This document shows, piece by piece, positions 8,015 through 14,671 of a stretch of DNA of 24,845 nt (position 1 is the stretch's first letter; each line of letters begins with the position of its first letter). Both the position numbers and the translations under genes were made by a program. This DNA comes from a virus, in the IMG/VR virus record IMGVR_UViG_3300022225_000004, positions 1-24,845 of that record; one strand, written 5' to 3'. The notes under the pieces were generated by a model, which was not told where the DNA came from, did no database searches, and was given only the letters and a program-made list of their open reading frames with translations.

Positions 8015-8785
8015 TTAGGCAGTTAGTACCTCAACTCCACTTTCAGTAACCAGCAAAGTGTGTTCCCACTGAGCAGAAAGAGAACCATCAACAGTCACTG
8101 CGGTCCATCCGTCTGCTAGAATCCATATTTCCTGGCGCCCCATATTGATCATCGGTTCGATAGTGAACACCATTCCCTGACGAAGGATTTCTCCGTTACC
8201 TGCTGTTCCGTAATGTAAAATTTGTGGTGCTTCATGAAATTTGATACCTACTCCGTGACCACAAAAGTCTCGCACTACTGAATAATCTAAACTTTCAGCA
8301 TGAGACTGAATTGCATGACCAATATCTCCTGTTGTAGCTCCGGGTCGTACTTGTTCAATACCAAGTTCTAGACATTTACGTGTTTCTTTAACTAGGTTTA
8401 ATACAGAATCTGATACTTCTCCTATGATATACATCCGGCTCGCATCGCCAAAATATCCATTAAGATTATTAGTAACATCAACGTTAACGATATCCCCATT
8501 TTTTAGAATATATTCATTTGGGGTTCCGTGACAAATTACCTCATTAACTGAGGTACAAACACTTTTAGGAAAAGGCTCACCGTAAGGCCCTTTGCCGCGG
8601 CCATAGTTTAAAGGTGCAGGATAGGCGCCTTGGGCAAGGGTTTCATTATGAACCCATTCGTTGATTTGATTGGTTGTAATACCTTCAGTAATGCGTTCTT
8701 CAAGCATGTCAAGGATTTTACGTGTAAGCTGACTGCTTTTGCGGATTCCTTCTAGTTGTTCTTCGTTTTTGATGATTATTTGCAT
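8015..8785 (-). CDS. map: Methionine aminopeptidase type I
   Basis: A 256-residue cytosolic enzyme of the type Ia length, removing the start methionine from new proteins with small second residues. All five metal ligands are in place: D103 (VNVDV), D114 (GYFGDAS), H177 (CGHGVG), E210 (FTIEPM) and E241 (QWEHTLL). H86 in ICHG corresponds to the substrate histidine. No N-terminal zinc-finger extension is present. No good Shine-Dalgarno precedes the ATG, and a TATAAT sequence ends on it, so the start may be leaderless or weakly translated. Together with phage deformylases, such genes are taken to help virion and photosystem protein maturation in other marine phages; here the partner is not in the window. 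Confidence 0.96.
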   Translation of the reverse strand: MQIIIKNEEQLEGIRKSSQLTRKILDMLEERITEGITTNQINEWVHNETLAQGAYPAPLNYGRGKGPYGEPFPKSVCTSVNEVICHGTPNEYILKNGDIVNVDVTNNLNGYFGDASRMYIIGEVSDSVLNLVKETRKCLELGIEQVRPGATTGDIGHAIQSHAESLDYSVVRDFCGHGVGIKFHEAPQILHYGTAGNGEILRQGMVFTIEPMINMGRQEIWILADGWTAVTVDGSLSAQWEHTLLVTESGVEVLTA

Positions 8786-8812
8786 TATAAGTTATATATC
8801 AAAAAAAAATCG

Positions 8813-8843
8813 TTGACTTTATGATAAACAGAGTAAGTATAAT
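8813..8843 (+). promoter_or_regulatory. Sigma-70-like promoter for tRNA-Cys
   Basis: TTGACT (8813-8818) and TATAAT (8838-8843) with a rather long 19-base spacer. The -10 has the AAG/ATA flanks shared by the other three promoters of this type. The tRNA begins eight bases past the -10, so transcription would start almost at its 5' end. Confidence 0.6.
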
Positions 8844-8851
8844 ATATGTAT

Positions 8852-8926
8852 GTGGATGTGGCTGAAAGGCAAGGCAACGGATTGCAACCCCGTTTTATGC
8901 AGGTTCGAGTCCTGTCGTCCACTCCA
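8852..8926 (+). tRNA. tRNA-Cys (GCA)
   Basis: Acceptor GTGGATG/CGTCCAC, anticodon loop TTGCAAC giving GCA, T-loop TTCGAGT, discriminator T (a Cys identity base) and encoded CCA. It is the only plus-strand gene between 2065 and 12085. Confidence 0.95.
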
Positions 8927-8927
8927 A

Positions 8928-9068
8928 CTAATCAACAATTAGATGTTTTCTAAGCCACTCGTCTAATGCTTCTTCAATTTGACGCAAAGCAGGATCATCA
9001 GGTAAATCGAAATCTTCTATTGTTGAAACTGCACGTTTTAATTTCTTTGAACCAACTAATACAGACAT
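8928..9068 (-). CDS. Small acidic protein of unknown function
   Basis: A 46-residue reading frame (MSVLVGSKKLKRAVSTIEDF...) with a basic N-terminus and an acidic, amphipathic helix (LRQIEEALDEWLRKH) at the C-terminus. It fits the gap between the 91-aa gene and tRNA-Cys exactly: 14 bases from the upstream stop, and its own stop begins two bases beyond the tRNA's CCA on the other strand. The ribosome site is weak. No family is recognised. The composition looks like coding sequence rather than chance. Confidence 0.5.
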   Translation of the reverse strand: MSVLVGSKKLKRAVSTIEDFDLPDDPALRQIEEALDEWLRKHLIVD

Positions 9069-9082
9069 AATACCAGAAATTT

Positions 9083-9358
9083 TTAGTGCCTTTCGTTGTT
9101 CTTCTGGAGGCGGTTAATTAGTTTTCCGTTTTTAAATGCCCTAAAGTGAATTAAATCATTTCCTTCTTGAGGTTCTTCATAGATTTCGACCATGAACTGA
9201 TTGCCGTTTTCATCTGAATATAATTCTGTATACAGTTTTTTTGGAGCATTATCTATAACAATAGTGGAAATTTCTTGAGAATGTGCAAGTCGAATATATC
9301 CTAATATTGCAAATATAAAAGCAAGGAGAATTATCCAACCCCAATCTTGTGTCTTCAT
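9083..9358 (-). CDS. Small membrane-anchored protein
   Basis: A 91-residue protein with one N-terminal membrane span (WGWIILLAFIFAILGYI, residues 6-22), then LAHSQ, which could be a signal peptidase site. A polar domain of about 65 residues follows, with alternating strand-like stretches (KLYTELYSDENGNQFMVEIYEE). It is probably anchored in, or secreted through, the inner membrane with the domain in the periplasm. No family is recognised. The ATG overlaps the end of the upstream 71-aa gene by four bases, so it belongs to the same transcription unit as the dehydrogenase. Confidence 0.65.
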   Translation of the reverse strand: MKTQDWGWIILLAFIFAILGYIRLAHSQEISTIVIDNAPKKLYTELYSDENGNQFMVEIYEEPQEGNDLIHFRAFKNGKLINRLQKNNERH

Positions 9359-9570
9359 CTTTTAAATGACCGTTCCACTAACATAACTACCCCAATTGCT
9401 TTTTTGTATTCATCTATATTTTCATATAATGCATCAGCAAGCCCTGCTCGAATTTTCAATTCGCTTAAGGTAAATGACCATTCATCTATATTCGCAACAT
9501 ATTGCCATCGCATTACTGCTTTTACAGTTTTTCCATCGATAATAGTTCGTTGAAAGATAGGATCTTTCAT
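9355..9570 (-). CDS. Small protein of unknown function, possible paralogue of the 84-aa protein
   Basis: A 71-residue soluble protein, starting MKDPIFQRTIIDGKTVKAVM. The arrangement P-x-F-x-R-x3-D-x-K-T, then a Trp, a L-x3-L/R turn and a DEYKKAI helix is repeated in the 84-aa protein on the other side of the dehydrogenase gene (10623-10877). This suggests a duplication, although identity is low. It overlaps the dehydrogenase stop and the next ATG by four bases each, so it is tightly coupled within the operon. The function is unknown. Confidence 0.65.
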   Translation of the reverse strand: MKDPIFQRTIIDGKTVKAVMRWQYVANIDEWSFTLSELKIRAGLADALYENIDEYKKAIGVVMLVERSFKR

Positions 9571-10610
9571 AAAAATCTCTTTTCGGCTAAATCATTACAT
9601 ATTTTTATTGTTGTTTGATCTGTTTTTGCACTTTGATATAATACTTTAAAAACTGTATTAAATATAGAATCTAATCTATTTTTTACTATCGGACTTTCAT
9701 AATTTAAATCTATAAGTGTTTTATTTTGACTTTTTTCGACAATAATTACACCACCGCAATTTGCAAGATAGTCAGGTACATAAAAAATATTTTTCTCTTT
9801 AAGAAGCTCAGTAAGTTCATCTACTTCAAGTTGGTTATTTGCACCTCCAGCAATGCCTGCACATTTTAATTTTGGTATTGTTATTTGATTTAAAATTCCA
9901 CCAGTAGAACAAGGACTAAAAATATCACTTTCTACTTCATATATTTCATTTGGTTTAACAAACGATATATTTGCGAAATTTAACGAACCGTATTGATATT
10001 CTTCAAATACGTTAACATTTGTATCGGTAGCAATAACCTTTGCACCATCCTTAAGGCAAAAATCAATCAATCTTTTACCAACTTTACCTATTCCTTGAAC
10101 TGCAATTGTTTTATCTTTTAATGAATCAGTACCATGTAAAAATTTAATTAATGCTTTAATAGATTGGAACACTCCGTATGCGGTTGCAACCCCGCTATCT
10201 GTTTTACTCTTGTGTCCTAAGATAAAGTTTGTACTTTTTGCTATTTCTTTTAAATCGTGAATTGTAGTACCAATGTCACCAGATGTTATATATTTTCCAT
10301 AAAGATTGTTTACAAGGCCGGCAAATGCTTGCCAAAGTTCTGGACTTTTTTCAGGTAGAGCATTAACGGTTGCTTTGCCTCCGCCAAAATCTAAACCAGC
10401 TAAGGCATTTTTATAAGTCATACCTTTTGCAAGGCGCAATGTATCATTTAATTGTTCGTCATTAGTTTTATACGGATAATAACGACATCCGCCTACGGCT
10501 GGACCTAATTTGGTATTATGTATTGCTATATAAGCATCCAGCCCTGTTTTTTTATCAACTCCATGTACTACTTCTTCATACCCATCTATAGATATTTCTG
10601 TAATTATCAT
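9567..10610 (-). CDS. Leu/Phe/Val/Glu-type amino-acid dehydrogenase
   Basis: A 347-residue oxidoreductase of the Glu/Leu/Phe/Val dehydrogenase superfamily, close in length to leucine dehydrogenase (about 365). It interconverts an amino acid with its 2-keto acid and ammonium using NAD(P). The N-terminal domain has the substrate loop GPAVGGCR (36-43), K67 (MTYKNA), catalytic K79 (GGGKA) and D112 (TSGDIGTT). The Rossmann domain begins near residue 168 with TIAVQGIGKVG and IATDTN, suggesting NAD. The late CSTGG and AGGANNQL motifs are intact. Which amino acid it uses cannot be told. In the context of amtB and the AsnRS-like gene it is plausibly part of nitrogen assimilation or amino-acid breakdown. 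Confidence 0.92.
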   Translation of the reverse strand: MIITEISIDGYEEVVHGVDKKTGLDAYIAIHNTKLGPAVGGCRYYPYKTNDEQLNDTLRLAKGMTYKNALAGLDFGGGKATVNALPEKSPELWQAFAGLVNNLYGKYITSGDIGTTIHDLKEIAKSTNFILGHKSKTDSGVATAYGVFQSIKALIKFLHGTDSLKDKTIAVQGIGKVGKRLIDFCLKDGAKVIATDTNVNVFEEYQYGSLNFANISFVKPNEIYEVESDIFSPCSTGGILNQITIPKLKCAGIAGGANNQLEVDELTELLKEKNIFYVPDYLANCGGVIIVEKSQNKTLIDLNYESPIVKNRLDSIFNTVFKVLYQSAKTDQTTIKICNDLAEKRFL

Positions 10611-10622
10611 TTTGTTTTATCC

Positions 10623-10877
10623 TCATATAGAATTTTGTAACGAAATAAGAGTTTTTGCAAACTGTGACCGCATGCCTAAAAATGCTTCAATTTTTTTTAT
10701 ATTTAAAATTGCTAATTGATAAGCATCTTGGTCTTCATTAACCTCGGCGCAATTGCCCAATCGATAACGAAGATCTTCAGAGGAATATACTTTTTCGCTA
10801 CCATCATGCCATTTTAATGTTACACTCACTTCATGAGTTTTTCGATCTACGTGTATTCTTGTAAATTCTGGATTCAT
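10623..10877 (-). CDS. Small protein of unknown function
   Basis: An 84-residue protein. The ATG at 10877 is chosen because it overlaps the protease stop as TAATG and has GGGGGAAAG just upstream; the longer reading from 10892 would start inside the protease gene. The N-terminus MNPEFTRIHVDRKTHEVSVT and the DAYQLAI helix recall the 71-aa protein at 9355-9570. It is predicted to be soluble with a beta-rich front and helical back. It lies between the protease and the dehydrogenase in one apparent operon. Confidence 0.65.
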   Translation of the reverse strand: MNPEFTRIHVDRKTHEVSVTLKWHDGSEKVYSSEDLRYRLGNCAEVNEDQDAYQLAILNIKKIEAFLGMRSQFAKTLISLQNSI

Positions 10878-11761
10878 TATACTTTCCCCCACGGACTTCT
10901 GTGTTCTGTTGACGTTTCAACGTGTTCAGAATCTTTTACTATGTCAGCTACCATATTCTTTTCATCTCTATTTCTTTTGTGCTTTCGTTGATCAGCACAT
11001 TCTTTAGATGTTATATTTTTATCAAATATAAAATGAAATAATTGATCTTCTAAAAAGTTGTAAATTGATGGCATTGGGATAAAGTATGACATGTGTGTAA
11101 TAGCATCAGCTGAAAAACCTGTTGCCATTACTGCAATTCTACTTGGGATACCAATAAATTCAAATGTATCGCCACGATACACAGATCCGCCAGAATTACC
11201 AAAAATTGTTGGGGCAGTACTTAACCAATACGGATAGTTATCAATAACATCAGTAAATCCTGCTAATTGCCCTCTTGTTTGCAGAGGTGGATGTCCTAAA
11301 CCACAACCAATTGCGTAGACTGGTTGAAATAATCTTAATCGTTTTTTATGTTCACCTCTAGGAAACATTGTTGCTACATTTTTAAACTTTTTTGATGTTT
11401 GTAATCTTAACAAACCAATGTCCATATCTTTATCATAACACATAATTTCTGATCTGTATGCACTATGACCTGCTTCCCATGAGCCATATTCAAAGTCAAA
11501 CATTTCAACTGAACATTCAGCAAGAATATCAGTTTTAACTTCTCGTTTGAGTAATGTACTCCATTTCTTTTCTACTTTGATATTATCGTCAATTACGTGT
11601 TCATTTGTTAAAACGTAACTTTCAAAAATACCTTCTTCTTCATCAGGAACTTGTCTTGAATAAATTAAAGTTCCAGACCCACCTGCTTTAGTTGTCCGTA
11701 CTCTAACAGTAGGATAAAGCATGTGTTGGTGTTTGTCATTAATGTCTTTTTCGTCAAGCAT
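10877..11761 (-). CDS. Trypsin-like serine protease
   Basis: A 294-residue protein with the chymotrypsin-fold triad: H55 (VLTNEHVI), D114 (DKDMDIGLL) and S190 (FGNSGGS), plus the GGSGTLI strand before the histidine. There is no signal peptide, no membrane segment and no PDZ domain, so it acts either in the host cytosol or in the virion. The start is the ATG at 11761 because AAGGAG stands seven bases upstream; a TTG at 11803 would add 14 residues without a better site. The C-terminal 40 residues are charged (KHKRNRDEK) and probably disordered. Targets are unknown; virion maturation or host-protein cleavage are both possible. A late-type box lies at 11935-11942. Confidence 0.87.
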   Translation of the reverse strand: MLDEKDINDKHQHMLYPTVRVRTTKAGGSGTLIYSRQVPDEEEGIFESYVLTNEHVIDDNIKVEKKWSTLLKREVKTDILAECSVEMFDFEYGSWEAGHSAYRSEIMCYDKDMDIGLLRLQTSKKFKNVATMFPRGEHKKRLRLFQPVYAIGCGLGHPPLQTRGQLAGFTDVIDNYPYWLSTAPTIFGNSGGSVYRGDTFEFIGIPSRIAVMATGFSADAITHMSYFIPMPSIYNFLEDQLFHFIFDKNITSKECADQRKHKRNRDEKNMVADIVKDSEHVETSTEHRSPWGKV

Positions 11762-11934
11762 TTGAATACTCCTTAAGATTTGTTTTTTATGACTAAAATT
11801 CAAGGAGTTTAAACGGAAAGCTGGCTAGATTATAAAAGCCTGGGTTCATTTTATTCCGGTGTTTTCTCCTACGAATAAAATAATAAATGGCTTTATACTT
11901 TGGTATTTTGCCGGATGTCGTAAAAATATAACAA

Positions 11935-11942
11935 TATTTATT
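11935..11942 (-). promoter_or_regulatory. Late promoter box before the protease operon
   Basis: Minus-strand AATAAATA in the context CGAATAAATATTG, like the boxes before gene 13 and amtB. It is about 175 bases before the protease ATG, so the leader would be long. Confidence 0.4.
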
Positions 11943-12013
11943 CGAATATTAGTAATTCTATTACAGATACTATAATTATGTAAAATAAAAAATAAAAAAA
12001 GTTAAAATAATAG

Positions 12014-12042
12014 TTGACTTTTGTTGCTGTAGGTAGTATAAT
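12014..12042 (+). promoter_or_regulatory. Sigma-70-like promoter for the 12085 operon
   Basis: TTGACT (12014-12019) and TATAAT (12037-12042) with the ideal 17-base spacer; GGTAG precedes and ATT follows the -10. The first ATG is 43 bases downstream, after AGGAG. Confidence 0.82.
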
Positions 12043-12084
12043 ATTTGTAGTAGAGTTAAATGTTAACCTTTTTAGGAGCGTAAA

Positions 12085-12336
12085 ATGCTAAAGCAACTTC
12101 AAACATACAACGTGAGTTTCAAAGAAAAAGCCTGTGGTTTTTTTCATTCTTGTTTGTTTGGCGCCCCTACTGGTTGGGCTAAAGAACGTGGAGCAACGCA
12201 TTCCTTAGAAACAATAGACGGTCCTCGACCAGCACAGGTTTATAAAACATTTGCACTCATTGGAGTCGACGAGGGAGATTTTGGTAACATTATCTGGGAA
12301 CGTTGGCAAATCAGCAATCTAAAACAGGTTAATTAA
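12085..12336 (+). CDS. Small protein of unknown function
   Basis: An 83-residue soluble protein with a strong AGGAG site. It is the first gene behind a good sigma-70-like promoter, so it is probably made early. There are two cysteines near the N-terminus (ACGFFHSCLFG) and several tryptophans. No family is recognised. The next gene starts one base after its stop. Early small phage proteins often modify host enzymes, but nothing here shows a target. Confidence 0.65.
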   Translation: MLKQLQTYNVSFKEKACGFFHSCLFGAPTGWAKERGATHSLETIDGPRPAQVYKTFALIGVDEGDFGNIIWERWQISNLKQVN

Positions 12337-12337
12337 A

Positions 12338-12541
12338 ATGATTTCTTTTGCAAAAATTGCGGGAATAGGAATTCTATTCTATATGTTTTTGTCAGGTATA
12401 TTTACTGTTGACTTTATTGACAATGGTGAAGTAGCACTGACATTTAATGGCCTCCGTGACGGGTATTGGACAGAATTTGCTGATAAAGCAATGGCCGATG
12501 CTGATGGATTAGTTAGAGGTAATTTTTTTAAAACTGATTAA
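12338..12541 (+). CDS. Small membrane protein
   Basis: A 67-residue protein with one N-terminal membrane span (about residues 4-24, AKIAGIGILFYMFLSGIFTV) and a polar C-terminal domain of about 40 residues (NGEVALTFNGLRDGYWTEF). It is probably an inner-membrane protein with the tail in the periplasm. It starts one base past the upstream stop, so translation is likely coupled. No family is recognised. Confidence 0.6.
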   Translation: MISFAKIAGIGILFYMFLSGIFTVDFIDNGEVALTFNGLRDGYWTEFADKAMADADGLVRGNFFKTD

Positions 12542-12559
12542 TTAAAAATAAGGAGTAAA

Positions 12560-12934
12560 ATGAAGAAAGTATTTGCTATAATAATTGCAAGTTTAATGTT
12601 TGTTTGTGCTTGCACATCTTCAACCCCTGTTTATGCAGTTGAAGAATCTAAATTAGCAACAGCCTATAGTGCAACCCTTTGGGGAGCAGGCATAGGTATT
12701 GTAACTGGTTTAGGGCTTGCGGCTCTTAACACAAAAAATGGTGAAGAATCACTTATAACTGAAAATCGAATTAGAACTAATGTTTTGCAAGGTTTTGGTA
12801 CAGGCATTATATTCGGCCTTGTATATGGACTATTTGAAATAAGCGGATATAGTTATGGAGAAGATTCAGATTTTGTATCTTATATTAACCCAATAAATGA
12901 TCAAGTATTAATTTCATATAACCTTAAATTTTAA
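12560..12934 (+). CDS. Exported or membrane protein of unknown function
   Basis: A 124-residue protein with a basic start (MKK) and a hydrophobic signal segment. The signal may end at PVYA-VEE (signal peptidase I-like, after residue 26); the cysteines C15 and C17 do not make a good lipobox. Two further glycine-rich hydrophobic stretches follow (about residues 41-58 and 77-94), which could be membrane helices with GxxxG packing. A strong AAGGAG site stands upstream. No family is recognised; location in the envelope is the safe statement. Confidence 0.65.
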   Translation: MKKVFAIIIASLMFVCACTSSTPVYAVEESKLATAYSATLWGAGIGIVTGLGLAALNTKNGEESLITENRIRTNVLQGFGTGIIFGLVYGLFEISGYSYGEDSDFVSYINPINDQVLISYNLKF

Positions 12935-12935
12935 T

Positions 12936-13367
12936 ATGAAAGTAAAAATCGGACCACCTAGGAAGAATAGAGCATATCATATCCATATTGATAATCATGA
13001 TGTTTGGAATTTAGATCATACTCTTGCTACTATCATTCATCCTGCTCTTGTTCGTTTAAGGGAACGTGTACCAGATTTTGGATATCCAACTCCTTATTAT
13101 GAAACCGAATCGTATCCAGAATATAGTCAACAAGGATCATTTGAAGAGATTTTAGACCGTGATGCAGAGAGTAAATACTATGAAGCCCAATGGATGGAAA
13201 AACTCCAAAAAATGATTGATGCATTTGCAATGGTTATTGATAAAGATGAAGAATATAATGAAATTGCTCATCATCGTGATGACAAGGACAAAAGAAATGA
13301 ATGGAATCGCAAAATTGACGAAGGACTAAAACTGTTTTCAGAAAACTATCAAGGATTGTGGGATTGA
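12936..13367 (+). CDS. Conserved-looking soluble protein of unknown function
   Basis: A 143-residue protein starting MKVKIGPPRKNRAYHIHIDN. The first half has an aromatic, proline-rich stretch (DFGYPTPYYETESYPEY). The second half is helical and charged, with a central YYEAQWMEKLQKMIDAF helix. It resembles small hypothetical proteins common in T4-like marine phages but I cannot name a family. It starts one base after the upstream stop, and the next small gene starts two bases after its end, so it is part of the 12085 operon. Confidence 0.65.
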   Translation: MKVKIGPPRKNRAYHIHIDNHDVWNLDHTLATIIHPALVRLRERVPDFGYPTPYYETESYPEYSQQGSFEEILDRDAESKYYEAQWMEKLQKMIDAFAMVIDKDEEYNEIAHHRDDKDKRNEWNRKIDEGLKLFSENYQGLWD

Positions 13368-13369
13368 TA

Positions 13370-13471
13370 ATGATTATACCTTTTCTTCCTTTTGCTATAG
13401 TAACAATAGGTTTAACAATCTATAGTGCATTTTTTTATGAAAATGATTATTGTCCTAAAGAATGGAGTTAG
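13370..13471 (+). CDS. 33-residue membrane peptide, possibly the front of an amber-interrupted gene
   Basis: The ATG lies two bases after the upstream stop. The peptide has one membrane span (FLPFAIVTIGLTIYSAFFY) and a short acidic tail ending in PKEWS. It stops at TAG. The same frame stays open for another 37 codons after this TAG (13472-13585), reading PQVTVQEEQMRCERMQSGK and so on, with a natural composition. The whole may once have been, or may still act as, one 71-residue protein. Confidence 0.5.
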   Translation: MIIPFLPFAIVTIGLTIYSAFFYENDYCPKEWS

Positions 13472-13498
13472 CCACAAGTTACAGTACAGGAAGAACAA

Positions 13499-13585
13499 AT
13501 GCGATGCGAAAGGATGCAATCGGGTAAATCGTGGGGATTTTATGTAAAAACAGTTACAAATAAAGAAACGACTCCAAACAATTAA
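13499..13585 (+). CDS. 28-residue frame behind an in-frame amber codon
   Basis: An ATG with GGAAG upstream opens MRCERMQSGKSWGFYVKTVT and stops at 13585. It is in the same frame as the 33-residue membrane peptide, separated only by its TAG. It is either a separate tiny gene or the cytosolic tail of an interrupted membrane protein. Confidence 0.3.
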   Translation: MRCERMQSGKSWGFYVKTVTNKETTPNN

Positions 13586-13594
13586 AGATAATCA

Positions 13595-13774
13595 ATGAGA
13601 AGCAAACAACACGGTAGACAAGAACGACAAGAAGGTGCTATGAAACGCACCGAAGCACAACTTGCAATTTACGAGCAACAACTTGTAAACGATAAGAATA
13701 ATAAAGATCTTAAGAAAAAGATCGAACGTGCTACGAAAGTTATTGAAAACACAAAGAAGAACTTAAAAGGGTAA
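13595..13774 (+). CDS. Small basic helical protein
   Basis: A 59-residue protein, MRSKQHGRQERQEGAMKRTE at the start, very rich in Lys, Arg, Gln and Glu, and predicted to be one long helix or a helical pair (AQLAIYEQQLVNDKN, then KKKIERATKVIENTKKNL). It could bind nucleic acid or form a coiled coil. It begins nine bases after the preceding small frame and ends six bases before tRNA-Leu. No family is recognised. Confidence 0.6.
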   Translation: MRSKQHGRQERQEGAMKRTEAQLAIYEQQLVNDKNNKDLKKKIERATKVIENTKKNLKG

Positions 13775-13780
13775 CCAACT

Positions 13781-13867
13781 GCCACCGTGGCGGAATTGGT
13801 AGACGCCTTGGACTTAAAATCCAATGTTCTTCGGAGCGTGCCGGTTCGAGTCCGGCCGGTGGTACCA
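13781..13867 (+). tRNA. tRNA-Leu (TAA)
   Basis: A class II tRNA: acceptor GCCACCG/CGGTGGT, D-loop GAATTGGTAGA, anticodon loop CTTAAAA giving TAA, variable arm TGTTCTTCGGAGCGT, T-arm GCCGG/CCGGC, discriminator A, encoded CCA. It reads UUA, a favoured Leu codon in AT-rich genes. Confidence 0.96.
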
Positions 13868-13945
13868 GAATTAGAACGGTGAGGGAAGACTGAGGTGAAT
13901 ACCGCCCGATCATAGATATTACTATGGCGTTCATTTTTCTTAAAG

Positions 13946-13975
13946 GGAGAGTGTTAATTTATTTTAACACTCTCC
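13946..13975 (+). terminator. Perfect 12-bp hairpin
   Basis: GGAGAGTGTTAA (13946-13957) pairs perfectly with TTAACACTCTCC (13964-13975) around a 6-base loop. No U-run follows, so it may be a processing or stability element as well as a terminator. It lies between tRNA-Leu and the late box before tRNA-Met. The rest of 13868-14005 shows no convincing gene. Confidence 0.5.
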
Positions 13976-13991
13976 AACTACCATTTATAAC

Positions 13992-13999
13992 AATAAATA
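13992..13999 (+). promoter_or_regulatory. Late promoter box before tRNA-Met
   Basis: AATAAATA in the context CAATAAATACTT. It ends six bases before the 5' end of tRNA-Met, so a late transcript would begin almost exactly at the tRNA and continue into the lipoprotein gene. Confidence 0.5.
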
Positions 14000-14005
14000 C
14001 TTAAT

Positions 14006-14079
14006 TGCGGGGGCAGATTGGTATCTGAGCGGGGCTCATAATCCTGCTGTAGTGGGTTCGACTCCCATCCCCGCTACCA
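14006..14079 (+). tRNA. tRNA-Met (CAT), possibly initiator-like
   Basis: Anticodon loop CTCATAA gives CAT; T-arm GTGGG-TTCGACT-CCCAT, discriminator A, encoded CCA. The acceptor pairs as GCGGGG/CCCCGC with an unpaired T1-T72 end. An unpaired 1-72 is an initiator hallmark, but the anticodon stem lacks the three full G-C pairs of initiators and the D-loop is short. A CAT anticodon can also be tRNA-Ile2 if lysidine is added. Confidence 0.85.
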
Positions 14080-14088
14080 GGAGATATA

Positions 14089-14379
14089 ATGAGATTTATT
14101 TTAGTTATTTTATTAATATTTTTATTGTTGGGTTGTGCACCAGACCAGAAACAAACTCCATTATGGATACAGAGCCTAGAAACATTACCACCAGTAGAAG
14201 ATTTTAGTAGAGCAGGAGTATTTACTATAAACAAAAGAATATATGTACAATTTTGTGATCCTAAAGGAAATCAAATATGGTTTAGGTATGATGCATATAC
14301 AATGACATGGAGACAAAGTAGATATAATTCTTTAGGATGTGTCGATGGTAAAAACAGTACAGGACCAAATAGCGGATGA
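14089..14379 (+). CDS. Small lipoprotein
   Basis: A 96-residue protein with a classical lipoprotein signal: MRFILVILLIFLLLGC, with lipobox LLGC at residues 13-16, so it should be lipidated at C16 and anchored in the envelope. The mature part has 80 residues with an aromatic, strand-rich middle (RIYVQFCDPKGNQIWFRYDA) and two more cysteines that could form a disulfide. AGGAG, starting at the last base of the upstream tRNA, serves as ribosome site. Phage lipoproteins can act in superinfection exclusion or as outer spanin subunits; no inner partner gene is evident, so I leave the role open. Confidence 0.72.
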   Translation: MRFILVILLIFLLLGCAPDQKQTPLWIQSLETLPPVEDFSRAGVFTINKRIYVQFCDPKGNQIWFRYDAYTMTWRQSRYNSLGCVDGKNSTGPNSG

Positions 14380-14422
14380 CAAAATAATAACTCGGTAAAT
14401 ATAATTACATTAAGGATTTTTT

Positions 14423-14590
14423 ATGCCACTATATAATTATACATGTAATAAATGTGGTTTGGAATTTCAAGAAAGTCTTCCTGAAGAAGATAAACTTAAA
14501 CCAACACAATATTTTCAACCAGAAGAATGTGATGTTTATGTAGCACCTCATGCTGGTGTTGCTGAATGTGATCTAGAATTAAAAGAATAA
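14423..14590 (+). CDS. FmdB-like zinc-ribbon miniprotein
   Basis: A 55-residue protein opening MPLYNYTCNKCGLEFQE, the typical front of FmdB-family zinc ribbons (MPxYxYxCxxCGxxFE). C8 and C11 make the first knuckle; C36 and C49 are spaced wrongly for a standard second CxxC, so the ribbon may be degenerate. An AAGG site stands upstream. A second, more complete FmdB-like protein is encoded at 15440-15766. The family is often called regulatory, but its biochemical role is not established. Confidence 0.65.
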   Translation: MPLYNYTCNKCGLEFQESLPEEDKLKPTQYFQPEECDVYVAPHAGVAECDLELKE

Positions 14591-14671
14591 AGGGAAACCG
14601 TTTAAGAAACCCTATTGGGAATGATGGAAAGAATTAGACAATTAGAAAGATGAAAAGTACACAACAGGCAA

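Larger units (their letters stand above)
11762..12084. promoter_or_regulatory. Divergent control region, no gene
   Basis: About 320 AT-rich bases between the leftward protease operon and the rightward small-gene operon. It holds the protease ribosome site, the late-type box at 11935-11942 on the minus strand and the sigma-70-like promoter at 12014-12042 on the plus strand. No reading frame above 20 codons with a ribosome site and no tRNA is seen. Confidence 0.6.

Noticed and set aside
11762-11803. TTG start giving a 308-residue protease
   Set aside because: The ATG at 11761 has AAGGAG at ideal spacing, while the TTG adds 14 residues with no family support.
14591-14671. Tiny frames (10 and 16 codons) before the 73-aa gene
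   Set aside because: They are too short, have weak ribosome sites, and one overlaps the next gene's start.
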